Assembly: GCF_004118325.1 (NCBI RefSeq)
Contig: NZ_RDFA01000006.1
Coordinates: 124,001-188,000 of the forward strand
Direction of reading: 5' to 3'
DNA length: 64,000 bases
Source of the DNA: Halorientalis pallida
Lineage (GTDB): Archaea > Halobacteriota > Halobacteria > Halobacteriales > Haloarculaceae
Shown here: one piece after another, positions 9,250-16,820 of the stretch
Layout: each line of letters begins with the position of its first letter
Numbering within the stretch: the first letter of the stretch is position 1
Position numbers and translations under genes: made by a program
Notes under the pieces: generated by a model
The model's database searches: none
Seen by the model: the letters and a program-made list of their open reading frames with translations, nothing else
Told to the model about the DNA's origin: nothing

Positions 9250-9639
9250 ATGGCGAACTGGGACCTGACAGTCGACGAGGCGAAACAGCGCGTCTACCTG
9301 AAACTGGGTAGCGGGCTCTCGGTCGAGGAACAGGCGGCGGCGTCGGACGCGTGTATCGACGCCGCGAAGCGACTCGACGACGGGTTCGACCTGATCAACG
9401 ACATGCGGACTTTCGAGCCGACCAGCGGGGAGGCACTGCAGGAGGTCGAACGCGGCAAGCGTGGCCTCGCGGAGAACGGCATGGGTGCCGCAGTCCGCGT
9501 GGTCGCCGAGTCGACGGTCACCCAGATGCAGTTCGACCGGGCCGGCGAGGACGTCGAAGAGTACGAACTCGCCAAAGCCGAGTCCGTCGAGGAAGCCGAG
9601 AAACTACTCGACAAGCGTCGCGAACAGGCGTCGCAGTAG
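9250..9639 (+). CDS. STAS/SpoIIAA-like protein, array copy 3
   Basis: 129 residues, MANWDLTVDEAKQRVYL to REQASQ. It belongs to the second subgroup with copies 4 and 5, marked by GFDLINDMRTF (the third array strand plus polar loop), ERGKR, AAVRVV and QMQFDRAGE. The Cys at position 35 (SDACIDAA) is shared with copy 4 only. Loop residues T-S-G before EALQEVERGKR sit where SpoIIAA-type proteins carry their regulatory Ser/Thr; whether this Ser is phosphorylated is an open inference. It has its own promoter, so expression of the array is likely not a single transcript. Confidence 0.8.
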   Translation: MANWDLTVDEAKQRVYLKLGSGLSVEEQAAASDACIDAAKRLDDGFDLINDMRTFEPTSGEALQEVERGKRGLAENGMGAAVRVVAESTVTQMQFDRAGEDVEEYELAKAESVEEAEKLLDKRREQASQ

Positions 9640-9689
9640 TCCGTCGCTGGCGGCGCAATTAACTATCAGTGCTGAAAACGCCGCGGCAA

Positions 9690-9697
9690 TTCTTAAG
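9690..9697 (+). promoter_or_regulatory. TATA box of STAS-like copies 4-5
   Basis: TTCTTAAG is centred 28 bases before the copy 4 ATG and preceded by GCGGCAA, as at copy 3. Confidence 0.6.
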
Positions 9698-9721
9698 CGG
9701 CGCTGGGTGTCAACTCCGGGT

Positions 9722-10105
9722 ATGGCACATTGGGACATGGAAATCGACGAGGAGAAACAGCGAGCCTATCTGACACTTGCGGGCGAGCTCGGCGTGGACG
9801 GGCACGCGGCGGCCGCCGACGCCTGTGAGCGGGCCGCCGAACGACTCGACGAGGGATTCGACCTGATCAACGACATGCGGACCCTCAAGCCGTCCGACGA
9901 GGCGGCCATGCGCGAGACCGAACGCGGCAAGCGGGCGCTGGCGGAGGGCGGTATGGCGGCGGCCGTCCGGGTCGTCTCTGAGTCCACGACGGGTCAGATG
10001 CGGTTCGACCGGGCCGGCGAGGGCGAAGAGTCGTACGCCGTCGCGAAGGCCGAGTCCGTCGAGGAGGCCGAGCAACTGCTCGACAAGCGGTCACAGGAGG
10101 CCTGA
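9722..10105 (+). CDS. STAS/SpoIIAA-like protein, array copy 4
   Basis: 127 residues, MAHWDMEIDEEKQRAYL to RSQEA. It is closest to copy 3 (DACxxAAxRLDxGFDLINDMRT) but has the TTGQM form of the later loop found in copies 1 and 2. The start is fixed by the conserved M-x-x-W opening and the TATA box 28 bases upstream. Copy 5 starts only three bases after the stop, so these two are a bicistron. Confidence 0.8.
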   Translation: MAHWDMEIDEEKQRAYLTLAGELGVDGHAAAADACERAAERLDEGFDLINDMRTLKPSDEAAMRETERGKRALAEGGMAAAVRVVSESTTGQMRFDRAGEGEESYAVAKAESVEEAEQLLDKRSQEA

Positions 10106-10108
10106 CCG

Positions 10109-10489
10109 ATGGGTGACTGGAACGTGCGGATCGACGAGGCGAAAAACCGACTCTACCTCACTCTGGACGGACAGTTGAGCGTCGCGGAGGCCGAGGCGGC
10201 GGCCGACGAAGTGATCGAGAAGACCGGCCTGCTGGAGTCGGGGTTCGACGAAGTGAACGATATGCGGACGTTCAAGACGACCGACGAAGCGGCGCTGGAA
10301 CACATCGAACGCGGCAAGCGCGGCATCGTCGAGAACGGTGTCGCGGCCGTCTGTCGCGTGGTCTCGGACTCGGCGACGGGACAGATGCAGTTCGACCGGG
10401 CCGGCGAGGGCGAAGAGGAGTACGCCGTCGCGAAGGCCGACTCCGTCGAGGAAGCCGAGAAACTGCTCGACAGCCGGCGTTCGGCGTAG
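10109..10489 (+). CDS. STAS/SpoIIAA-like protein, array copy 5
   Basis: 126 residues, MGDWNVRIDEAKNRLYL to DSRRSA. It is the most diverged copy. It keeps GFDEVNDMRTF, ERGKRG, ATGQMQFDRAGEGEEEYAVAKA and EEAEKLLD but has Cys in AAVCRVV and lacks the usual DKR. It is translated from the same message as copy 4 (gap of 3 bases). Its stop codon is immediately adjacent to that of the convergent MBL gene, inside an 18-base perfect palindrome. Confidence 0.8.
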   Translation: MGDWNVRIDEAKNRLYLTLDGQLSVAEAEAAADEVIEKTGLLESGFDEVNDMRTFKTTDEAALEHIERGKRGIVENGVAAVCRVVSDSATGQMQFDRAGEGEEEYAVAKADSVEEAEKLLDSRRSA

Positions 10490-10498
10490 CTACGCCGA
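10481..10498. terminator. perfect palindrome across convergent stop codons
   Basis: TCGGCGTAGCTACGCCGA is self-complementary over 18 bases and contains both stop codons (TAG on + and CTA/TAG on -). It could act as a bidirectional end or simply reflect constrained coding ends. Confidence 0.45.
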
Positions 10499-11401
10499 TC
10501 GGCTGTCGAGGTAGGTCAGGACGCCGCGTGTGTTCATCCGCTCTTCTGCGGCTGCTTTCCGCTCGCTCCAGGCGTCGGTCATCGACGTGTGCTCGCCGAA
10601 GGACTCGATCACGGCGTCGTCGTCGCCGAGCTCCGCACGTTTCTCTTCGACCGCCCCGACCCACTCGCTCAGCACGTCGGCGTACTCGCGCAACCGGTCG
10701 TCGGCTGCGGCCGGACCGAAGTGTGCATAACAGAGGACGGCGGGATCGCAGTCCCTGATCGTGTGCAGATCCGCGAGACACTGTTCCAAGTCGAAGTTCG
10801 GCGGCGGCGTCGTCTGACGGACACTGTCGAGTTCGGGGACGTAGATCCCCGCCGCGTCGGCGGTGAACACGAGCGACTGGTCCGGGTCCTCGAAGACGAC
10901 CTGGTGGGGCGCGTGCCCGGGCGTGTGGTGGATCCGTAGCTCGCGGTCGCCGAGGTCGACGGTGTCGCCACCGGTCACTTCACGGATCCGCTCCTCGGGG
11001 ATCGGTTCCGGGTCCGCGTAGAACTCCCACTGGTCGCCGACGGCCTGTTTCGTGCCCGCGACCAGCCGTGCGGGGTCGACGAGGTGGCGCGCACCCTGCT
11101 CGTGGACCACCACGTCGGCGTTCGGGCAGGCCTCGGCGAGATAGCCCGCGCCGCCCGCGTGGTCGAGGTGGACGTGTGTCAGCGCGATGGTCGCCAGGTC
11201 CCCTGGTTCGATCCCACGCTCGGCCAGGCCGTCGAGGATCGCCCCGTAGTTGGTGCCGATGCCGGAGTCGACGATGGCGGGGTCCTCGCCCTCGACCACA
11301 TACACCGCGCCGTACTCCGCGGTGCCGTACATGCCCGTATCGACGAAGGAGATACCATCGACGCCGCCGACGGTCACTTCGAAGGAATCGCCGATTGCCA
11401 T
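10490..11401 (-). CDS. MBL-fold metallohydrolase
   Basis: 303 residues with the metallo-beta-lactamase fold: the metal motif THVHLDHAGGAG (HxHxDH), the later HHTPGHAPHQVVF His, and FTADAAG carrying the bridging Asp. The group resembles glyoxalase II-like thioester/ester hydrolases. The C-terminal ~70 residues (LSEWVGAVEEKRAELG onward) are helical. The start MAIGDSFEVTV is chosen because the longer frame upstream is not protein-like and runs into the promoter region shared with the cold-shock gene. The substrate is unknown. Confidence 0.88.
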   Translation of the reverse strand: MAIGDSFEVTVGGVDGISFVDTGMYGTAEYGAVYVVEGEDPAIVDSGIGTNYGAILDGLAERGIEPGDLATIALTHVHLDHAGGAGYLAEACPNADVVVHEQGARHLVDPARLVAGTKQAVGDQWEFYADPEPIPEERIREVTGGDTVDLGDRELRIHHTPGHAPHQVVFEDPDQSLVFTADAAGIYVPELDSVRQTTPPPNFDLEQCLADLHTIRDCDPAVLCYAHFGPAAADDRLREYADVLSEWVGAVEEKRAELGDDDAVIESFGEHTSMTDAWSERKAAAEERMNTRGVLTYLDSRSA

Positions 11402-11507
11402 AGCGACAGTCTGACGCCCCCGGTGCAAAGCCGTTCCGGCGGTCGGGGGTCGTGGTAACCCGACTCTCGCCACCTTTATCCATCCACCCGGGTTGTATAC
11501 AGAGGCA
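11402..11507. promoter_or_regulatory. divergent promoter region, MBL protein / cspA
   Basis: CTTTATC at 11474-11480 lies about 31 bases before the cspA ATG. No clear box is seen for the MBL gene on the other strand. Confidence 0.45.
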
Positions 11508-11702
11508 ATGGCAAACGGTACGGTCGATTTCTTCAACGACACAGGCGGCTACGGTTTCATCGAGACTGACGACGCGGACGAGGACGTGTTCTTCCACATG
11601 GAAGACGTCGGCGGCCCGGATCTCGAAGAGGGACAGGAAGTCGAATTCGACATCGAACAGGCCGACAAGGGCCCCCGCGCGACGAACCTCGTTCGTAACT
11701 GA
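11508..11702 (+). CDS. cspA: cold-shock protein A
   Basis: 64 residues forming a single OB-fold cold-shock domain. The RNP1-type GGYGFIET and RNP2-type DVFFHM motifs are intact, followed by EGQEVEFDIEQ and a final strand GPRATNLV. It acts as a single-stranded nucleic-acid chaperone in the cytoplasm. The shorter MANGT start is used; an upstream in-frame Met would add five non-conserved residues. A T5 tract 20 bases after the stop probably terminates it. Confidence 0.95.
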   Translation: MANGTVDFFNDTGGYGFIETDDADEDVFFHMEDVGGPDLEEGQEVEFDIEQADKGPRATNLVRN

Positions 11703-11721
11703 GCGACGCTTCGGACCGCGA

Positions 11722-11726
11722 TTTTT
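11722..11726 (+). terminator. oligo-T terminator of cspA
   Basis: A T5 run lies 20 bases after the cspA stop, in the gap to the convergent transducer gene. Confidence 0.45.
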
Positions 11727-11780
11727 CAGAGACGCTTCCCGGTGAGCCACGGCGTCACCGAGAGCGACACCGACCACTGC

Positions 11781-14006
11781 TCACCGCTCCGTTCCACCGT
11801 CGGCGGCGGTCCCGTCCGCCGACTGCTCGGCTTCGACCCGGAACGTCGAGAGCATCCGCCGGAGTTCGCGGGTCCGGTCGGCGAGTTGGCCCGCGGCCTC
11901 GGACACCTCGTCGATGGAGTCGGTCGCCTCCCCGGCGGCGTCCGTGACGGTTTCGGCCTGCTGGGTCGTCTGCTCGGAGACGCTGGCGACTTCGTCGACC
12001 ATCGCGACGATCCCTTCCGCGGAGTCGGCCTGATCGTCGGTCGTCCGGGCGATGCTCTTGAGGCCGGTGTCGACCTCGTCGACGCCGTCGACGATCTCCT
12101 CCAGCGCCTCGGTCAACTCCGTCACCGCCTCCACGCCGTCGGTGATCTGTGACTCGGTGGCCCGGATGTCCTCGGCGCTGTCCCGAGCCCGTGCCTGAAC
12201 CTGCTCGATCTGTGCCTGGATCTCCGTGACGACCGACTTGGTCTCGCTCGCGAGCTCTTTCACTTGGTCGGCGACGACGGCGAACCCGTCGCCGGCGTCC
12301 CCGCCGCCGTCCCCGGCCCGTGCCGCCTCGATGTTGGCGTTCAACGCCAGGATGCTCGTCTGCTCGGCGATGTCGTCGATCAACGCGGTCGCCTCGCTGA
12401 CCTGTTCGATCTCGGCGGCCAGGTCCTCGATAGTGGTCACGGCGTCGTCGATCCGGCCCTCGACCTCGCGCATCTCGGCGATGGTTCGCTCGGCCTGGTC
12501 GCGCCCGTCTGCGCCGAGTCGTGCCACCCGGTCCGACTCCGTGGCGATCTCGTCGGTCGTGGCCGCGACCTCTTCGATGGCCGCCGAGAGGTCGTTGACC
12601 TCGTCGGCCGTGCGCTGGAGATCCTCGGTCTGTTCGCGCGCCCCGGCCGAGATCTGTGCGACCGAGTCGTTCACCGCCGCGCTGGCTTCCCTGACCTCGG
12701 CGGCGCTCTCCTCTACGTCGGTACTGGAGCCGGCCACGTCGTCGGTGAACTCCTCGACGTCGGCGATAGTCGTCTCCAGCGACGCGATCATGTCGTTGAA
12801 CGACGTGGCGATCGCGCGCATGGCCTCGCTGTCGGCCTCGGGATCGAGGCGCTCGGTGAGGTCCCCCTCGGCACAGGCGGCCATGACCTCGCTGTATCGC
12901 TCGGCCTCGGCTTCGAGTGCCTCGTTGAGTCGCTGGGTCTGCAGTTCGGACTCCTCGGCCTCTTCGCGGGCGCGCTCGGCCTCCGCACGGGCTTCCTGTG
13001 CCTCGTCGAGTGACTCCTCCAGCGAGTCCCGCATCGAGTCGAACTCGTCGTACAGCACGCCGACCTCGTCGGTCCGGTCGGTCGACAGTTCCACGTCGAG
13101 GTTCCCGGCCCCGATCTCTTCGGCCCGGTCGGCCAGTCGCTGGAGCGCCAGCGCGAGGTTGCCGCCGATAGTGACGCCGAAGATACCGAGGTTCAACGCG
13201 ACGATGTAGATGAGCGCGACGATGGCCGCGGTCGCGACGTTCCGGTCGGCGTAGACCGTCCCGGCCGGCGCGTGGCTCACGACGTGGTACCGAGTCCCCG
13301 GGACGGTCGCCGCTCTCGCGACCAGTTCGGTCTCCCCGACGGTGCCGGTGGCGCTCCCGTTCGCCGCCAGTTCCGCGGCCCCGGCGGCGCGCTCCCCGCC
13401 GCCGGCCGCGAGGACGACCTCGCCGCCCGCCGCGAGCGCCGTGTCGTGGCGCCCGTCCCCGAGTCGACTCCGGAGCGTCTCGGCCGCGCCCGCCACGACG
13501 ACGTACCGGTTCTCGCCGGCCGGCGCGACCACCGGGATCACGGACCCGTCTCCGACGACGGCGGTCCGGGCGTCACCGACCGCGACCGAATCGGCCCCGT
13601 CCGGCGGCGTCACCGACACCGACTGGCCGACGGCGCGCGACTGCGAACTCGCCGCGATCCGGCCGTCCTCGACGTAGTGGATCGCACCGATCCGGTCGGA
13701 GCCGGCGGCGGCCGCGGCGAGGGAGTCGCCCATCCGCGCCGTGTCGCCGCTTTCGACGGCGGCCGTCGCGGCGACGGTCGTCGCCAGGTCGGCGTTGGCG
13801 TCGACCCACAGCGCGGCCGTGTCGGCGCTCTCGTTCGCGTCGGCAGCGATGGCAGCGTCGGCGGACGCGCCGAGTTCGCCGGCGACGTTGCCGTAGAAAA
13901 AGAGGGCCGACACGAGCGTGACGGCGAACACCAGCGCGAGCGTCGTCGCGATCTTCAGGCTGTAGCGCGATCTGATCCGGTCGGGGACGAGTCCTCGTGC
14001 GTTCAT
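11781..14006 (-). CDS. membrane methyl-accepting transducer (Htr), partner of the opsin-like gene
   Basis: 741 residues. TM1 is about 19-42 and TM2 about 257-282, enclosing a ~215-residue Ala/Gly-rich extracellular domain with a Cache-like look (IGAIHYVEDGRIAASS, GSVIPVVAPAGENRYVVV). HAMP follows TM2 (LADRAEEIGAGNLDVEL), then a second HAMP-like unit (ACAEGDLTERLDPEAD) and the signalling coiled coil. The hairpin core [16 protein letters not shown] is separated from GFAVVADQVKELA by ten residues rather than the usual six, a four-residue Gly/Asp insertion. It lies 85 bases downstream of the opsin-like gene on the same strand, the arrangement seen for sensory rhodopsin/Htr pairs. It should signal to CheA/CheW; no che genes are in the window. 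Confidence 0.93.
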   Translation of the reverse strand: MNARGLVPDRIRSRYSLKIATTLALVFAVTLVSALFFYGNVAGELGASADAAIAADANESADTAALWVDANADLATTVAATAAVESGDTARMGDSLAAAAAGSDRIGAIHYVEDGRIAASSQSRAVGQSVSVTPPDGADSVAVGDARTAVVGDGSVIPVVAPAGENRYVVVAGAAETLRSRLGDGRHDTALAAGGEVVLAAGGGERAAGAAELAANGSATGTVGETELVARAATVPGTRYHVVSHAPAGTVYADRNVATAAIVALIYIVALNLGIFGVTIGGNLALALQRLADRAEEIGAGNLDVELSTDRTDEVGVLYDEFDSMRDSLEESLDEAQEARAEAERAREEAEESELQTQRLNEALEAEAERYSEVMAACAEGDLTERLDPEADSEAMRAIATSFNDMIASLETTIADVEEFTDDVAGSSTDVEESAAEVREASAAVNDSVAQISAGAREQTEDLQRTADEVNDLSAAIEEVAATTDEIATESDRVARLGADGRDQAERTIAEMREVEGRIDDAVTTIEDLAAEIEQVSEATALIDDIAEQTSILALNANIEAARAGDGGGDAGDGFAVVADQVKELASETKSVVTEIQAQIEQVQARARDSAEDIRATESQITDGVEAVTELTEALEEIVDGVDEVDTGLKSIARTTDDQADSAEGIVAMVDEVASVSEQTTQQAETVTDAAGEATDSIDEVSEAAGQLADRTRELRRMLSTFRVEAEQSADGTAADGGTER

Positions 14007-14091
14007 GGATAGACGTCTCCAGTGTCCGCGGGTGTGTCTGTGACGGGCCGATCGGTCGCGGTCGGTCGTCGTGAGCTGCGCCAGTTCATCG

Positions 14092-14847
14092 TCAGTCGTC
14101 GGCCGGTGCGTCCGCGGTGGTTCGCCGTGACCCCGACTCCGTCAGGAACGAGAGCGGCGAGGGGTGGGTTTCGACCAGCGACCTGATCGCCGGTTCCGAG
14201 CGCAGGACCAGGCCGACCAGCGCGACGTGGCTGAACAGATCGAGATAGGCCGAGACGTAGATGCCGGTGAACGCGCCGAGCAGGCCCAGCGCCTGTCGCG
14301 TCGTCAGCGCGACCAGCAGGTACGTGATCAGCATGATGAGCTGGACGTTGCGGAGTTTCCCGAAGAGCAACCGCCGGTCGCCGGACACGGACGCGGCCGC
14401 CCGCGTGTACGGTCGAAGCAACAGCCACAGCGTGTAGGCGAACCCACCGAGTACCAGCAGACTCGCGAGGCTGTCGAATGGCGGCGGCGCGAGGTGGCGG
14501 ATCATCGCCCCGAAGGAGAACGCCCACAGCCCGAGGACACCGGAGAAGATCACCCTTCGGTCGACGTTCGCGACCTGGCCCGTGTAGGCCGCGGCGAACG
14601 CGTAGACGATCCCGTAGTCCAGAAACCGGGTGACGTACACGGGTGCGCCCTCCGGGCCGTGAAACAGCAAGATCCCGGCCGCCATCCCGGCGTAACTCAC
14701 CGTGAGCGACGCCATTGCGGCCGGTGCGAGTAGCATGTGTCGGCGCGTCGCGCCCCCGAACCGGCGGATCCCGGCGATCAGACCGACTGTCAGTAGTAAC
14801 GCCACGATGGCAACTGCCGCGTAGAGGGTCTGTTCTTCGAATAACAT
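14092..14847 (-). CDS. type-1 opsin homologue lacking the retinal lysine
   Basis: 251 residues, seven hydrophobic helices, normal microbial-rhodopsin length. Compared by eye with bacteriorhodopsin, helix C TRFLDYGIVYAF keeps Arg82 (R74) and the counter-ion Asp85 (D77), while Asp96 is Tyr (Y88), as in some sensory rhodopsins. Helix F LRNVQLIMLITY keeps LRNV and Tyr185 (Y176) but loses Trp182 (L173), Pro186 and Trp189. Helix G YLDLFSHVALVGLVLRS keeps Asp212 (D203) and the LRS end, but the Schiff-base Lys216 is His207 (codon 14227-14229). Retinal cannot be bound covalently in the usual way. Opsin-related proteins without this lysine are known in halophiles. The start MLFEEQ gives the expected short N-terminus; a GTG at 14919 is possible. 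A partner transducer follows. Confidence 0.87.
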   Translation of the reverse strand: MLFEEQTLYAAVAIVALLLTVGLIAGIRRFGGATRRHMLLAPAAMASLTVSYAGMAAGILLFHGPEGAPVYVTRFLDYGIVYAFAAAYTGQVANVDRRVIFSGVLGLWAFSFGAMIRHLAPPPFDSLASLLVLGGFAYTLWLLLRPYTRAAASVSGDRRLLFGKLRNVQLIMLITYLLVALTTRQALGLLGAFTGIYVSAYLDLFSHVALVGLVLRSEPAIRSLVETHPSPLSFLTESGSRRTTADAPADD

Positions 14848-15054
14848 CGTCTTGCAGGTTCGACGGCTGTCTCCGGGCGACGGTGCCGCAGTGTCGCCCG
14901 CAACGATCGCTGTCTGCACGTTCTGTGGTCGAACGCGATCATAAACTCGCGGACGGTTTCACACGCTGAACCGCGGTCCGGGGCCGACGGCCGCCACTCC
15001 GACGTTCGCGGAGAGCGACACGGTTTTGCCACGGCACGGAAAAGATCCGAGCAA
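14848..15054. promoter_or_regulatory. divergent promoter region, opsin-like gene / serS
   Basis: TTTATGAT on the minus strand at about 14938-14945 is the best box for the opsin-like gene. It would give either a GTG-started leaderless product (14919) or a ~68-base leader before the preferred ATG. No strong box for serS is recognisable. Confidence 0.4.
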
Positions 15055-16437
15055 ATGATCAGCAGGCAGTTCCTCCGCGAGAACCCCGAGACGGTCAGGG
15101 ACGCCCTCGAGAACAAGGGTGTCGACGACGTGGACCTCGACCACATCCTCGAGATCGACGAGGAGTGGCGCGACCTGAAGGCCCGCGGCGACGACCTCCG
15201 CCACGAGCGCAACGAGGTCTCCTCGAAGATCGGCCAGCTCAAACAGGAGGGCAAAGAGGAGGCGGCCCAGGAGGCCATCGACCGGTCGGGTGAACTGAAG
15301 GCCGAACTGGAGGAGGTCGAGGACCGCGCCGCCGATCTCGAGGCGAAACTGGAGGAGGCGCTGCTGGAACTGCCCCAGATCCCCCACGATGACGCTCCCG
15401 TCGGTGACGACGAGAGCGACAACGTCGAAATCGCCCGCGAAGGATTCGACGGCCTGCGTGACCTGCCCGCCGACGTGACACCCCACTACGACCTCGGTGA
15501 AGAACTGGACATCCTGAACTTCGAGCGCGGGGCGAAAGTCTCCGGCGGCGGCTTCTACTTCCTGCAGGGGGAGGGCGCACGGCTGGAACACGCTCTGATC
15601 CAGTTCATGCTCGATCTGCACCGCGAGCAGGGCTACACCGACGTGTTCCCGCCGATCCCGGTCAACAGCGCCTCGATGGAGGGGACCGGCCAGTTCCCCA
15701 AGTTCGTCGAGGACGCCTACCGCGTCGGCGGCGACAACGACGACCCCTACGACGAGGACGACCTCTGGTTGCTCCCGACGGCGGAGGTACCGGTCACCAA
15801 CATGTACCGCGACGAGATCCTGCTGGACGACGACCTCCCGCTCAAACACCAGGCCTACACCCCCAACTTCCGGCGGGAGGCCGGCGAACACGGCACCGAA
15901 ACGAGAGGAATCGTCCGCGTCCACCAGTTCAACAAGGTCGAACTCGTCAACTTCGTCCGCCCGGAGAACAGCTACGACCGCCTCGAAGAACTCCGCGGCG
16001 AGGCCGAGGCAGTCCTCGAAGAACTGGGTCTTCCATACCGCGTGCTGGAGATGTGTACCGGCGACATGGGCTTCACCCAGGCCAAGAAGTACGACATCGA
16101 GGTGTGGGCACCCGGCGACGACATGGACGAGGGGCCCGAGGAGGGCGGCCGCTGGCTCGAAGTCTCCTCGGTCTCGAACTTCGAGGCCTTCCAGGCCCGT
16201 CGGGCGGGCATCCGCTACCGGCCCGAGCGCCACGAGTCCGCCGAGTACCTCCACACCCTGAACGGCTCCGGCCTGGCCGTCCCGCGTGTGATGGTCGCCA
16301 TCATGGAGTACTACCAGAACGAGGACGGCACCGTCACCGTCCCCGAACCCCTCCGGGAGTACATGGGCGGCCAAGAAGTCATCGAGGGCCACGAACCCGT
16401 CGGCGAGAGCGCCGTCGGCGCGGGCGAGAAAGACTAG
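15055..16437 (+). CDS. serS: seryl-tRNA synthetase
   Basis: 460 residues, class II aminoacyl-tRNA synthetase charging tRNA-Ser. The N-terminal antiparallel coiled coil (about 30-115, rich in LKARGDDLRHERNEV) binds the tRNA long arm. The catalytic core shows motif 2 (FRREAGEHGTETRGIVRVHQF) and motif 3 (NGSGLAVPRVMVAIMEY). It is the common bacterial/eukaryal type rather than the rare methanogen SerRS. The ATG start is supported by the typical opening MISRQFLRENPE. It overlaps the convergent NTF2-like gene by four bases. Confidence 0.97.
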   Translation: MISRQFLRENPETVRDALENKGVDDVDLDHILEIDEEWRDLKARGDDLRHERNEVSSKIGQLKQEGKEEAAQEAIDRSGELKAELEEVEDRAADLEAKLEEALLELPQIPHDDAPVGDDESDNVEIAREGFDGLRDLPADVTPHYDLGEELDILNFERGAKVSGGGFYFLQGEGARLEHALIQFMLDLHREQGYTDVFPPIPVNSASMEGTGQFPKFVEDAYRVGGDNDDPYDEDDLWLLPTAEVPVTNMYRDEILLDDDLPLKHQAYTPNFRREAGEHGTETRGIVRVHQFNKVELVNFVRPENSYDRLEELRGEAEAVLEELGLPYRVLEMCTGDMGFTQAKKYDIEVWAPGDDMDEGPEEGGRWLEVSSVSNFEAFQARRAGIRYRPERHESAEYLHTLNGSGLAVPRVMVAIMEYYQNEDGTVTVPEPLREYMGGQEVIEGHEPVGESAVGAGEKD

Positions 16438-16772
16438 GCTTGCGTGTAGGTGTGGATCGTCTCCACTCTCTCTCCTTCGAAGGCAAATATGTCCACGAAC
16501 GAGACGACCGGCTCACCGTCGGGGTCGAGTAGTCGGCCGCGGACGGCGACGTCGCCGTCGCTCCCACTCTCCTCGAAGACCCCATCGAGCGGGTGACTCG
16601 TCGCTTTCATCGGCCGTTCCTCACGCATGAATGTCACGAACCGGTCCCGACCCTCGATGGTGCGGTCGGGTCGGTAGTGGACGAACTCGGGGGCCAGCAG
16701 GTCGGCGAGCGTTTCGTAGTCGTCGTCGTCGAGCGCCCGGTAGTACGCGCGGGCGGTCGCGTCGCGGTCCAT
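16434..16772 (-). CDS. SnoaL/NTF2-like protein
   Basis: 112 residues with the cone-shaped NTF2-like fold pattern: helix DATARAYYRALDDDDYETLADLLAPEFVHYRP, then the beta-sheet ending VVSFVDIFAFEGERVETIHTYTQ. The DRT(I)EGRDRFVTFMRE element between helices 2 and 3 is characteristic of the SnoaL-like polyketide-cyclase/isomerase group. The family is catalytically diverse, so no substrate is assigned. It is monocistronic and overlaps the serS end. Confidence 0.85.
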   Translation of the reverse strand: MDRDATARAYYRALDDDDYETLADLLAPEFVHYRPDRTIEGRDRFVTFMREERPMKATSHPLDGVFEESGSDGDVAVRGRLLDPDGEPVVSFVDIFAFEGERVETIHTYTQA

Positions 16773-16820
16773 GCTCGTCCTTGGGGGGCGGGGGCCGAGA
16801 AAGTGTGGGCCCCGGTTCCG

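Noticed and set aside
8287-10489. Possible CRISPR-like or DNA-level tandem repeat
   Set aside because: The similarity is at the protein level between complete genes, with individual promoters and diverged codons; there are no short direct repeats with spacers. No CRISPR array was seen anywhere in the window.
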